In this document: positions 27,401 to 39,641 of the stretch, piece after piece
Position numbering within the stretch: the stretch's first letter is position 1
Layout of the letters: each line of letters starts with the position of its first letter
Assembly: GCF_910591885.1 (NCBI RefSeq)
Contig: NC_063279.1
Coordinates: 8,432,001-8,496,000, forward strand
Reading direction: 5' to 3'
DNA: 64,000 nt
Source: Bombus terrestris
Taxonomy: Eukaryota; Arthropoda; Insecta; Hymenoptera; Apidae
The notes under the pieces: generated by a model
Database searches by the model: none
Seen by the model: only the letters and a program-made list of their open reading frames with translations
What the model was told of the DNA's origin: nothing
Made by a program: the position numbers and the translations under genes

Positions 27401-30400
27401 TTGTGCTTTGTAGTCACATTGTATTAATTTAACATCGATTTTTATTAGCATGGTGTGAATAATTGGATATATTTTGATATATTTTTGAAAAATTACATAT
27501 ATATGCATATAATCTATGTTGTGTTTTTCATTTCCTTTTTCTTTTTTTACTCTTTTGTAAGAATGTAGAAAAGAATGATAATTTGAAGATTAGAAGAATT
27601 ATATGATTGTAATCATTTAATGTAGAAAACCAAATGCAAAACATTTTATGATATTGACATATTTTTTATAATTTCTAGATAAAAGAATTTCTTAATAATG
27701 AATATTACTAATAGTCCTCATGAAACACCTTTATCTTTTTGAAGCGCGCATAAAGTTTAACAGAGTCTAGGGTAGGAGGGAAACTTAGTACTGTAGTGAG
27801 TAGCGTTTTGTTTTTTGTCTTCCTCCTTTAGTACCGGCAGATGGAGTAAAGGGTAAGACTTGGGGACCATCAACACTCCACCAACGCGAACGTGGGGCTA
27901 TTATCACGCAACCACCAAATCCTGCATCTCCAGGTGGCAAACGGTGGTCTCGCTCTGCTCCAGATCTTGAAAAGACACCCCTGCGTACCGCCCTGTTGGC
28001 ACATCGTTCCCCGCTTCTTCAAGAAATAGGTAACCCCTCCTCCAGAAAGTTGTACTCCTCAGCAAATAATTTGATAGACAGTCAACCAGGATTTAACTGT
28101 CACACTAGGATTAGCTATAACAACATTCCAGAAAATTCTAACAACATTGTGCAAAGCTCGAGCTGTTCACCTTGCAATATAGGCGAAGACTCAGTTATTG
28201 TGGACAACGATATTTATGAGTCTGTGGTCTTACATAACAAATCGGCAGATAATCTTAAAACTCATTTCTCGGATGATCATTCAGTCATGGACAATTACAC
28301 AAAATCTACAGTTGGAAATAATTTAAAAGCTTCACCTCCTAGGAGTCAAAAACATGTGATTGGTGACTGGGAACAGTCGTATTCTTCAAATTTTGTACAA
28401 AGCGTAGCGTCTAGTTTGGTTGGTACTGCGAAACGTGTAAAAAAGAAGAAACGCGAGAGAAGTAAATCGAAAGAATCAAAACGCAGAGATAGCTCAGAAT
28501 CACGATTAGCTGCTTTTGCTGATTTCTTTCGTTCCCCCTCTGGATCAAGGAAAAGCTCTTTAAATTCTCCGCATAGTACGGAACGAAAAAATTCTGTTAC
28601 CATTAAAATTAATGATACAGATGGGTTAGAGTCAAGCCCTGAAAATTCAATAGGTAAAAAGTTTCACCATAAATCCAGAATTTCTAAGAGTCCATTAAGA
28701 GTATTCAATAAGATGAAGGCTTGGGGAAGTCGGGATGCTTTAGATGATAAAACTGCTGTTGTTAAAGTAGAATATAGTGCTTTAGACAATACGATATCTA
28801 TACCACAATTTAATCGACGTGATTCCGATCAAAGTAGTGCAATACCTAAATTCTTGACTGCTAATTCACGCGAAGGAATAGATTTCGAGAGTCTCGAATC
28901 AGAACTTTGTAATTTTGATTCGGAACATTCAAATGATAGTTCCATTTCGAAAAATTCTTTAGGTTTATTCTCAGATAATAAATGCAAAAAATCCCCTACC
29001 TCTTTTGACTATGTTAGTGGTATATCAGATGCGTGTTTCAAACAACGCGCTCCGCAAGTAGATCAAAGTTTCAAATTGAATTCCTCTTTAAGTAAAAAAT
29101 CGAAGAGTAATGAATACTTGCGTAGTTGTGAAGATCATGTTGATACTATAAATTCAGTTATACATGCATCTGGTTATATACAGGATTGTGAATGTCAGAA
29201 TTCCCAAATCAATTATGAAGGGAAAAAGAATTTAATCGAATCCTTAAGAAATGCTCCTTCCCATAGAAGTTCAGAAGATGTGAATACAATTATTTACAAC
29301 TCACCTAAGACTTCGATCGCAGAGAAATTTTTAAAGAAGAATGATAAGTAACATTGCATTTCACAAAGATAAAGATGTGCATATCACTTGTAGACGCGTT
29401 TCACGAAAATGTCTTCTTTTTGTTTTATATGTTTTAGTAACAGTCCTATATTTTCTTTACTGCAGGCCTTTCTGAGGAAAACATCTATCCCACTCGTAAG
29501 TCTCTTTATATTGCTGTGCAATTGTTTCACATTTTATAAGAGACCTGATTGTTTTTCTTCTATATCATTGGTTAATGATATTTTTATTTTTTCCTTTTAT
29601 ATTATTACAAAAGTAAAGATCTCAGATGGATAGTGCCTTTATATGTTTATATTTTCCTTCTTTATTTTTCTTTTGCTAAATTGTATTTAAGTAGATTGTG
29701 CTTAGAACTATTTTTATTAGAATGCATGAATATGCAGTTCAGTTAAATTTTTTATTTGCTGATTTTCTAAAAAGGATATCTTTAATATATAGATATATTT
29801 TTAGTGATACATGTACAGTTGCATACATTTAATGATAAACTCTGTTTTCCTTTTTTATGTTGATGATATGTTTAAGATTATTTTATTCTGTTGAATTTTT
29901 GGAATGGTACATATTATTGCTATGTATCTTATAAGAATTTAATTTTTTAATTTTACCAGGAATCAGATGAAGAATTGAAATTCGTTTTATCTGCATAAAT
30001 TGATAGCCTTGTTAATTAATTTTAATTGATGTCTATCAAATTACATAATAGATATATCATTTTAGGATATTTTAATAAAGGGTAATCAGTACCCTGCAAT
30101 AATCTAAAAACTATTTATCCTAATTTAAACTGATAAAAACTTCATATTTTGAACTGTAATTTAATGAGTATATAAAGTGTAAATGCAGTCTTTCTGGTGT
30201 TGGTTCTTTTCTGATGTTATCTGGAGTATATAACATTCTAACAAAGCAGAGCTAACAGCCTCTTACTATGTCAAAAGAAATCATGTGCTTCTGCCACTAC
30301 AACAAAAAGTTCTACATTAAAATTAATGTCTTCAATCAGAAGCGTTTATGGAAAAGAGTGTTTTTATATAATTATACAATCCCCAAATTAGAATGAAATT

Positions 30401-33400
30401 AAATCAAAATTAAAAAATTATTATGCAAAGTATCATATATTACTTGCGAGAGTAGAGTTGTATCTTTTCTTCATTGCTTTATATGCATCTAGATCAATTT
30501 CAGATTTTGTTAATTATTCAACCTAATTTAACAGCGATTTCATTTTTGTATTATCATAGATTTTCGATATTTTTAGATTCTGAAATTTTGCACACGTTAC
30601 ATACAACACATGAAGCAACACGCACACTTGTATTTAGAAATAGAAATTTTTCAATAAAACCTTTTCAGTTGGACACATTGAATTTTGTTTTTTCGTTTTC
30701 TGAATTTTTACGCTCGGTTTGTGGTTATATTTATGATATTAAACAAATATGTATATATATTTTGATTACTACGCCTATATATTGAAACAATATATTTTAA
30801 ATATTATCTATATAGATCAACAATTTTTAACATATTTGTTTTAAATAATTTACTAACTAAGAATGAAATAAACAATAAATATTTTATATTATTTTTTTCT
30901 ATATAAATTAATTTTTTATATAACTACCTATAATCGAGCGTAAAAGAATCCTTTTGCATGCTTCCAGTAGGATCCTAACAGTTAAGGCCATTTGGGTTTG
31001 GTCTTTTTCTTGTCTTAAAATTCCAATTTTATTTGTGATAAGCACACCATTGATTTTGTATATTCTTATCATATATTGATTTGAGTATAATATATGTATA
31101 AAACATTTTTATAGCAGTATTGTACGACTATTTATTTATTTATTAGTGAATAGGCAAAACTTATAATAAATAAATATTAGGAGAGAAAAGAACATTCTGA
31201 AATGAGAAAATGAAAATTATATAGGGTAAAGAAAATTTTATTTAAGATTAGTTAAAATCAGCGCTTATACATATTGTCTTAAGAATAGTTTTTACTTTCT
31301 TCTTTCTTTACACTCTGCTTCACTTTCAAAGTTTCAACATTTTTCAACATTATTGGTTTACTTTCAAAATATGGGTTTTATGCATTTAACATGAATGTAT
31401 TTTAGATAATGTACAAGCTTTTTGAAAATTATTGATAACAAGAAATGGTTCAAAGTTCGTGGCATGTAATATTTTAATATAATGCACGTAATACATTGTG
31501 CTTACACATATAAATAATTGTAAGTAATGCAATAACAAGTAAGCATGTTATAACTTTAATACTAAACTGTTTATGTTGAATTTAATATAATAAACATGTA
31601 TAATATTAAAAGGCTTGTAAAATTTGCACATAAAGGTAAGGAATAAAAAATAATAATAGTAACATAGTGTCTTAATCAATCTAATATTATGAAAAGGAAA
31701 GTAAATACTTTAATCATATTTTGTAATTCTATGTACACATATTTTTATAGATATATAGCAATATCACCATTATTATTGTAGAAATCTGATTGTTTTTGTA
31801 GATTATACAACCTTACCACCTGATCTCTCAACTGACTGGATAACATCAGATTATCCTTTGAAGCCTGGATTAACTGGACCTTACATTATGCCAATGCCTG
31901 TACCAATGCCAACTCTTTACAATGGGGAAATGAAGAAGCCAAAGTTAAGCATAATAGAACTGGTTTTATACAATATCGCAGCTATGTTAGCTGGAGTAGC
32001 TACTGGATATGATGTAAGAATGTCAAACATATCTCCAATTCATCCAAGATTATATCCACGGCTTGGTGAGTGTGAAGATGAGCCTCCACGGTGGTGGTTT
32101 CAAGCAGACACTGGATCAAATCGTAACTCTGGTTATCTTGGACCTGATTATGAATTTAGTTCAAGTAGTGGTTATCCTCATAATACGTATCATGGACCAG
32201 CTAGACATTACAGGTATGAAATTAGAACATTAAATTTGTAATAATATTTTCTTTTTTTATGTATATACATATATTAACATGTTCTTTATATATTCATGTT
32301 ATAAATGAGACAATTATTATACAGGCCATTCTTAAGTAATATGGGTGCTATAGCACCTGGTCTTCCACCCAGTGTGATGCCTGACAAACCTCTAAGATTT
32401 ACTGATTCACCACAACATTATGCAAGCAATACAAGTTCTAATGCACCAACACCAAGTCCTAGAAGAAAAAGTAGCAGCACTAGTAATGAAGATGTGTACA
32501 TACATGATGCAGGAAGAGTTGATCGGATGGAAAGAGTACCAACAATATACATGGGCAATGTTGCTCCTTTTTCAGACTATGGACCTCCAGTATATACAGT
32601 TGTTCCACCAGAATATTACAGATCACCAGAACCAACATATTTTGTACCTACAGATTATCAGTAAGTAATTATTTTCAGATATGGATTTTTAAATATTACA
32701 CTTAAACCTTTTTCTCCTTCAGTGATAGAATGCTTGAGTGTCCCGAATTTCCACATGCTTATGATAATCCAAGCAGCATAAATAGTCCAGCTCGACCAGT
32801 TTCAAGACTTCCTTCGTATACTCATCATCGTACTTCATCAAATGTCTCAAACGCGAGTACATCGAGTCAAAGTAACATTAATCCAACATTTCGTTTAGAA
32901 GATGAGGATGATTATTCTTTATATTCACCTGGACATTATTACCAACGATCTTCAAATATTGTCTCAAATGTTGGAACGTATAGTCCTAGTATGCTTAATC
33001 ATGAATATAGTTCTCAATTACTGACGCGTCAGAACTCGCACGATTCGAATTCAAATTCTGGAGAAAGACCCAGTAATTTAGAGGTAGTTAGTCGATTACG
33101 GTCAAGTTTAAAACGATCTAATTACTCGTATAATTCTCCAAATAAAAGCGTAAGTAAAAATAATTCCGGTTCGGGTACCCCAACAAATCCCACTCCACCA
33201 GATTCTTTAACATCTGAGGATTCAAGTTATGTTTCAGCTAAGGATAGTCAGATCTCCATAAGTAGGGTTCGATTTTCTCCAGTAACATTTGATCGAGATG
33301 GAGTTTCGCGTGAACATAGAGAAACATTACTTGATATTCCCGTACATGGACAAAATCAAGATGCTACCATACCCTTACAAGCTAATCGACGAATGAATAG

Positions 33401-33449
33401 AAGTAGAAAGCCAAGTATTTCTGAATTAGAAAGAGAATTTTTGTCATAG
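24429..33449 (+). CDS. slpr: Mixed-lineage kinase (MAP3K), Slipper-like
   Basis: Exons: 24429-24619, 24716-24950, 25031-25248, 25333-25673, 25808-25988, 26088-26236, 26321-26493, 26823-27069, 27171-27290, 27832-28029, optional 29466-29495, 31802-32213, 32325-32660 and 32723-33449. This gives 1185 residues with the optional exon. Domain order is SH3 (about 118-176), kinase (about 198-465: GVGGFG at 206, Lys226, HRD at 321-323, DFG at 349-351), leucine zipper (about 497-545) and CRIB (ISAPSDFRHTITV, about 574-586). That order defines MLK1-4/Slipper, which activate the JNK pathway downstream of Rac/Cdc42. The rest is Ser/Pro-rich and disordered. The intron after 27069 starts with GC. ATG 24429 is the first ATG of the open frame, but the N-terminus is not conserved, so the start is less certain. 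Confidence 0.93.
26634..26654 (+). CDS. Candidate 21-base micro-exon in the MLK leucine zipper
   Basis: A 21-base in-frame segment (ACRSLEE) has an acceptor after a pyrimidine-rich stretch (ending GCAAAG) and a strong donor GTAAGA. It lies between the exons ending at 26493 and starting at 26823. Its length preserves phase 0. It would insert one heptad into the zipper. Vertebrate MLKs join the two flanking exon sequences directly. Confidence 0.35.
27832..29351 (+). CDS. Extended alternative terminal exon of the MLK gene
   Basis: If the donor at 28030 is not used, the reading frame stays open for about 440 more codons to a TAA at 29349-29351. The extension is Ser/Asn/Lys-rich, with a basic patch (RVKKKKRERSKSKESKRR) and recurring RRDS/RKSS/RKNS motifs that resemble kinase sites. 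Such a long open frame is not expected by chance in this AT-rich DNA, so it is probably a true coding exon. The isoform would have about 1124 residues and would lack the distal exons. I recognise no domain in it. Confidence 0.7.
29466..29495 (+). CDS. Candidate 30-base cassette exon of the MLK gene
   Basis: The acceptor TTTACTGCAG and the donor GTAAGT bound 30 bases. Entry and exit are both phase 1, exactly as needed between the exons ending at 28029 and starting at 31802. Inclusion adds about ten residues (GLSEENIYPT) and keeps the frame. Confidence 0.5.
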
Positions 33450-36400
33450 CATTGGCTTATTTAAAATGAAAAAAATGATAAAAATTAGGGATTCGAAAAG
33501 TTTTGTCAATCTTGAAAGTAACACTTAATTGCAATCACACGAATCAAACAGTTTATGATGCGGCAGAAATTTATCGAATCATAACTAGAGAATACAGCGA
33601 TGCACGTTGTCAAAGCACTGCCTCCTGCAAAACATTTTATCATATATTAGTCATCAAATATAGTAAGAATGTAACATTCCATATACTGAGACATTCTTAT
33701 AAAAGACTCTTGTATTCAATTAGATTTTTAATTTGATAAAGAACTGATATGTCTCATGTATGTTTTGTAGAAATAGTATAATTACCAAGATGACAATTTT
33801 TGCATTAATCATTCTGTACTACACAATGTTTTTAAATCATATTTTATGTATTATAAATGTTTTATTCATACATTCCGCACATCCTGCATCTGCTGTTAGC
33901 ATCTAGCATACAAATATCATATATTTCTATTATTTGCATGAGTACTTGAAAAACTTTGGAAAAGGATAAATATTTTAATTCAAATACTCTGAAAAAACGT
34001 ATATAAAATCGTATATACATACTTGTTATATTATACAATTTAAAATATTAGCTCCTTTTTCAGAATATTAAAGATTGAATTCTATACATTTATTTGTTTG
34101 TCTAATACCACTTTAGAGAAATGAGACTTTGTTGTTCCTTTAGTTCTACAACTGTCTGCTCATATTTATTACAAATATTAATGCTAATCATAATTTACAT
34201 TCCATCAAAATTTTGTGACTGAAAAAGATAGTTAAATGTTGAAACTAGTTATTGCATAACAAAATGAAACATATAATCAGGAAAACATTGATGATTACTT
34301 AATAGGATTGTTTATGATTTTTTTTTTAACATTACTTTATGACAATATATGTATGTATATTTGTAGAGTAATTTTATATTGTGAGCAATAGATAATAGTA
34401 ACCTTTCCTAAAGTCACAGTGTTTTCCTGCATATGCTTAGGTATGAAACATAAGAAATTCATAAGAATTATAATAGATATACGTTTTCTTTTGATATTAA
34501 ATTATCAGGTCTCTTATATTATTTTATTAATGTTTAATCTTTATACAAGTACCATGGCACTAGATACACGTGTGAAAAGTTTGTACAGTAGCAATTTTAA
34601 TGCATTTGTAAGCTACTAGAATAATAGGTTTAATTTAGTATGCCATGTGCAGTTAAAACAATACTTCTTTTATATATGAAAACAGTATGCATTGAAACAA
34701 TTGGCATACATGTAGCAAAATGTTTGACATACTTAGTTCATTTACATAGCCATCTACTATGTGATATACTTTCAAAAAGTTTAGAACAAGAACACTCCAT
34801 ATACATAATCACTATTGTATATACAAGTATACATATATTGGACAGTTATTGTTTGTTTAACAATGTAATAATGATCAATACATTCCTTTATATTGGTTTC
34901 ATTGTATAAAGTATGTGTATGAGTGCCCTAGAAATTATTTTGTATTTACTTAAAATGCTAATACATGATCAAAATACTGAGAGTTATGCAAATTTATTTT
35001 CTATCTTTTTTCAATCACTTGGATAGAAAATAGAAAGAAAATTAATTTATGAAACTCTCTATGATGGTTTATATTTTGCATTTTTATTATTGTTAAAACA
35101 AACTGAACTAATCTTGATTTTTATGTGTGTATGTGTTTAATTTATTGATTCTATACTAAATAACAACTAACATATGAGTTAGATTAAACTTACAAAAGGT
35201 AATCAAAACTTATTTACATGTTGCGTATGTTCTGCGCTATTTTATGGTGAATCAAAATAATTCTTTTTTTTCTTTGACCTCATATGAAATATTAAATATG
35301 AGAAAAAAACAAATCTTTATTTCAAAACTTATGTTTTTATAATGATTTCCTGAGTAATAATCAGTATTGTAGGATATGTCTCAATATATATAAAATATAG
35401 AATTAATGAAAGAGAAAAGGATAAACTTTGAAGAAGTATTTCCTGGTCATTTTTATCTTCTAATTCATTTCTTTGTATAAATAATTTCTTTTATCCACTT
35501 AAAAGCTTTTGTACTGCTTCACTAAAAAATTCTTTTCAAGATAAAACCAACTGAGTATTGAAGATATATTTAAATGTTTTTGAAATAGAAATATTGGATG
35601 CATTAAATTGGCATTTATATATATACAAATTTATTAAATTAAATATAATATTAAATATTTCATTTGAATCACACTTATACTTTTTCAAAGTTCAATTTGT
35701 GAAATCTTGCATATAATTAAATGTAATTAATCGGTTGACTGAAATATTTATGATGTTATTAAAGACCTATAGAATAAATATTTCATGGATATGCCTTTCT
35801 ATGTTGTACAAAGATATTCTGCGGTGCTAGTATCATGTACTTAATATGTTAAGAGAGACAAAAAAGTTGAAAATGCTTCCAAGATAATTGAAAAATATTT
35901 AATGAAATCTTAGAATGCTAATATCAATACTTGTTTATAGTAACCGTAAATTACTTATACCGAATGTAACATTAGGCAGCTATCAATTATCAATTGTGTA
36001 ATGGCATATGATTGCCAACAGTGCTAGTCTAAGCTATATTTATTTTTTATATATCATAACTTCTTTAGCTTAAAATAAAACAAATTTAGTTTTATATTTC
36101 ATTAAAGATCATTTATATATTATATGTTTTGTTAATTAGACAACATGTATGAAGAAACATTCAGAATAACTATAAAAAAAATATAACTTCATATATATAT
36201 TGCCAGTAAATATATTCCCTAATTGATATGTTAAAAAATTTAATTTATACAGATAAGATGATTATTTTTAATAAATCGAATCATTTCTTTACTTAAACAA
36301 TTTAGTATGACCAAATAATTGTTATTCTAAACATGTTTCTTTCAATATAAATTTAAATTGTAAATATTTTCTTGTTGAAATTACACTAAAATTGCATGCT

Positions 36401-37602
36401 ACTTATAAATAGTAATTTGTACAATAACACCTATGACCAAGATGATAATTATGAGATGAGTGTGCTTTTAATGTACACGAAGTGTTTGCTGTGGTATTTT
36501 CTCCATTATTTGTATGTTTATTTGTTGCAAAATATATTAAGCAATTTTATTATCCTCAATTATATTTGAAGATAATTAATATTGTGGAGTTTATCGCAAT
36601 CTTATCACAATTTTTAATTATTCGATATTCATGTGTGAAATTAATCTTTTGTCAGTATTTTTTTTGTAATATATAGACTTAGAGGACGTAGAATGTACTG
36701 CAACTCGTAAATCCGTAATTACTGACGATTTATTTAAATTTTAAATTACTCTGTAGTTGTAAGAATATACTAATAAGCTAAGTGCAATGTGTTCCACGTG
36801 TATTTAAGTAACAAGTGACTGCTTTGGTGTGCGCCTTAAAAAGTAATGTAATGCAGAACCCAAAGCTTGAGAAACGAATCTTTTATGTAATATAACTCTA
36901 ATAACAATTGTACGAAGATGGTAGGAATTTCAAAGAATTTTCTGCGATGAAAATAGTTTGCCAAACAAAGATATTGGGCACTGCATGATCACTAATATTT
37001 ATGAGAAACTCTAAAAATCAGAATGATATATGAGAAAAAGAAACATCTGATTTATTATACAAAATTACAAAACAAAAAAAATGTGATTTCGTTGAAGAAA
37101 TGCAATAAGATATATTGTCTTCGATTTTTTACTCAACAAATTTAAATGTAATAAAGCATACGAAATTGAATGGGAAATGTATTGATGCGGTGTCTGATTT
37201 GCACTAAAAATTCATGTATTTTTCCAAGCATTGTACATTATTCTATAAATATTAATTATATAAATTATAAATAGTAACCGGAGTATATATATTACATTAA
37301 GTACTATAATTATTGTAACATTAAAGCATCACAAATTGTAGGTGATGCCTTATTATTATTAATAATAAATCATTTAAAATAAAATAAAATTCTTTGTATT
37401 ACTGTATTTTTATAGTAAAAGTTGCTTTTGCATATTTGAAAACCAGCAAATGATTTTCTATTGTCTAAACAAAAAAAGAACATAGTAAAATATTTTTTAT
37501 TTTTTATATTTAAAAGGTGAAAATTATTGTTTTGTTGTAAATTTTAATATCATTTTGTTATATTCAATAATTATTGAATAAGGTATTGCCGCAATCATAA
37601 TT
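33450..37602 (+). other. Long 3' UTR or intergenic stretch after the MLK gene
   Basis: About 4.1 kb of AT-rich sequence holds no credible coding exon. An AATAAA cluster at about 37364-37390 lies only about 210 bases before the next start codon, so much of this may be MLK 3' UTR. No RNA gene or repeat family was recognised. Confidence 0.45.
37364..37369 (+). terminator. Candidate distal polyadenylation signal of the MLK gene
   Basis: The first of several AATAAA copies between 37364 and about 37390. It is the last cluster before the epimerase gene. Confidence 0.35.
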
Positions 37603-39525
37603 ATGCTATTAAATATGGATTTTCATGGATGTAATTGTAAAAATATAACAATTACAGAAGGAATATTTGGAGAAGTCTGGGTTGGTAAGCTATGGTTGAT
37701 ATGATCTTTCTCTCTCTCTTTAGTTTGTTATGTAAAATTAATGTAATTTACTTGTAATATTTAAAGTAACAATAGAGTTTTGTAATCAGATAATCAAGAT
37801 CAAATTTTTAATGATCCCATACCAAAGACTATAAAATCATACACTATGATAAATACTAATCGAATGGAAGTTGTTGTCATTACTTGGGGTGCTACAATTA
37901 TATCTCTAAAATGTCCAGATAAATATGGACATTCTGCTGATGTTGTCCTTGGTTTTGACAATGTAAAAGGTATAATTTTAGAGTATTAATTTCTTAACAT
38001 TATAATAATGAAGCTAATAGACATTATTAAAATGCAACTATTACAGGATACTCAAATCCTATAACAAACCCATTTATTGGTTGTATATTAGGCAGATGTG
38101 CAAACCGTATTAAAAATGGACATATTACTATTAGAGGTAGAGATTATGAATTAACAAAAAATGATTTTAATGGGAAACATCATTTACATGGAGGAGTAAA
38201 TTGATTAGCTACATCATATAAATAATAAACAATATTATATTATACAAATAATAATCAATGCTCTCACTAGACAAATGGATTTGGGCGTAAAGTTTGGGAT
38301 TCATATATTACTGGATGTTCAGTTATTATGAGTTACTTAAGTCAAGATGGTGAAGAAGGGTATCCAGGTGCAGTGTTAACTACAATAAAGTTTAAGTTAA
38401 CTCCAGAAAATAAGCTTGACATATGTATGAGAGCAACAACTTCAAAACCAACAATAGTGAATTTATCACATGGTTCTATGTTTAATTTAGCTGGACATGT
38501 AAGTAATGTATTTTTAAATATATATTTAGTTAAATGTGCAAAATGTAATAGGATTCTGGAGAATCTGAGTTACGAAAACATAAAGTACTATTCAATTGTG
38601 ATCGTTGGACATTCGCGGATTACACAGATCCAGTTCCAACAGGTGCTATACGTGGTGTAGGTGGAACAGTGATGGACTTTCGAATACCTCGAATTTTAGG
38701 AGAATACATGGAAAAGGTATAAAATAGCTGCATATTTTAAAGATATTGAACTCTTTCCTTTAATTATTGCTAGGTTCCACCTGGAGAAGGTTTTGATCAT
38801 AATTTATGTGTTACAAAAGGTGGACAATCTGGTAGTTCATTTGTTGCCAAAGTATGGCATGTAAAAAGTGGACGGTATATATAAACAAATATATTAGTTG
38901 TTTATTGAGTAATACAATTATTTTAAATATATTGGCGTTTAGTGCTTTAGAAATTTATTCAGACCAATGCGGGGTACAGTTCTACACTGGAGGCCGTTTG
39001 CCACCTTATACTATTCCAGAATTTTTATCCAGTTATGATTTATTAGAAGTAAAACAATATTTTAATTATCAACAACATGTTATTTATGTGAGTAATAACT
39101 TGTATATCACAAATTTGATTTGACTATAGGACATTGAAGAAGCCGAAGAAATTGGTGAAGTTTATAAAAATGATCATGAAGATGAGGAAGAAGAAATAAA
39201 AGTTGAAAAACATTATAAAAAAGTAACGACTGTACCTAAAAAGATAGAATTTATCTTAGGAAAACATGGAGCTCATTATAAAAAGTATTGTGCTTTTAGT
39301 ATTCAACCACAAAATTATCCTAATGCAATATATTATGTAAGTATTTCTTATGTATATATAAATGATAATAACACTTTGGCTTTTTTAGAGTTAAAGTTAT
39401 AAAGATTGACATAATAGATGAATTGTTTTCAGTCACATTTCCCATGTTCTATATTATATCCTGGTCAAGTTTATTATCATGATCTGACATATAAATTTGA
39501 AGTGCATCTTGCAAATTATATGTAA
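37603..39525 (+). CDS. Divergent aldose 1-epimerase (galactose mutarotase) family protein, likely inactive
   Basis: Nine exons: 37603-37684, 37790-37969, 38047-38195, 38271-38498, 38552-38716, 38774-38874, 38943-39087, 39130-39336 and 39433-39525. They give 449 residues, about 100 more than human GALM. Shared landmarks are GCILGRCANRI, HHLHGG (His135), QDGEEGYPG, FNLAGH, GFDHN (Asp276) and GVQFYTGG. GALM catalyses anomer exchange using His107, His176, Asp243 and Glu307. Here His107 and Asp243 equivalents remain. The segment NLSHGSMFN has Gly205 where His176 should be, with a His one residue earlier. Gln409 (SIQPQN) replaces Glu307. About 70 extra residues, including an acidic stretch (DHEDEEEE), sit before the Gln site. 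A pseudoenzyme or changed substrate is inferred. AATAAA is at 39572-39577. Confidence 0.9.
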
Positions 39526-39641
39526 GAACTATATGCAGAATTTTATATCTATGTTAACAAAGCTTACTTTTAATAAATGTAATAGTAACAGTAAATAATA
39601 ATACATATAATAATGTTTAGATATCTTTTCTTCTGTTTATG

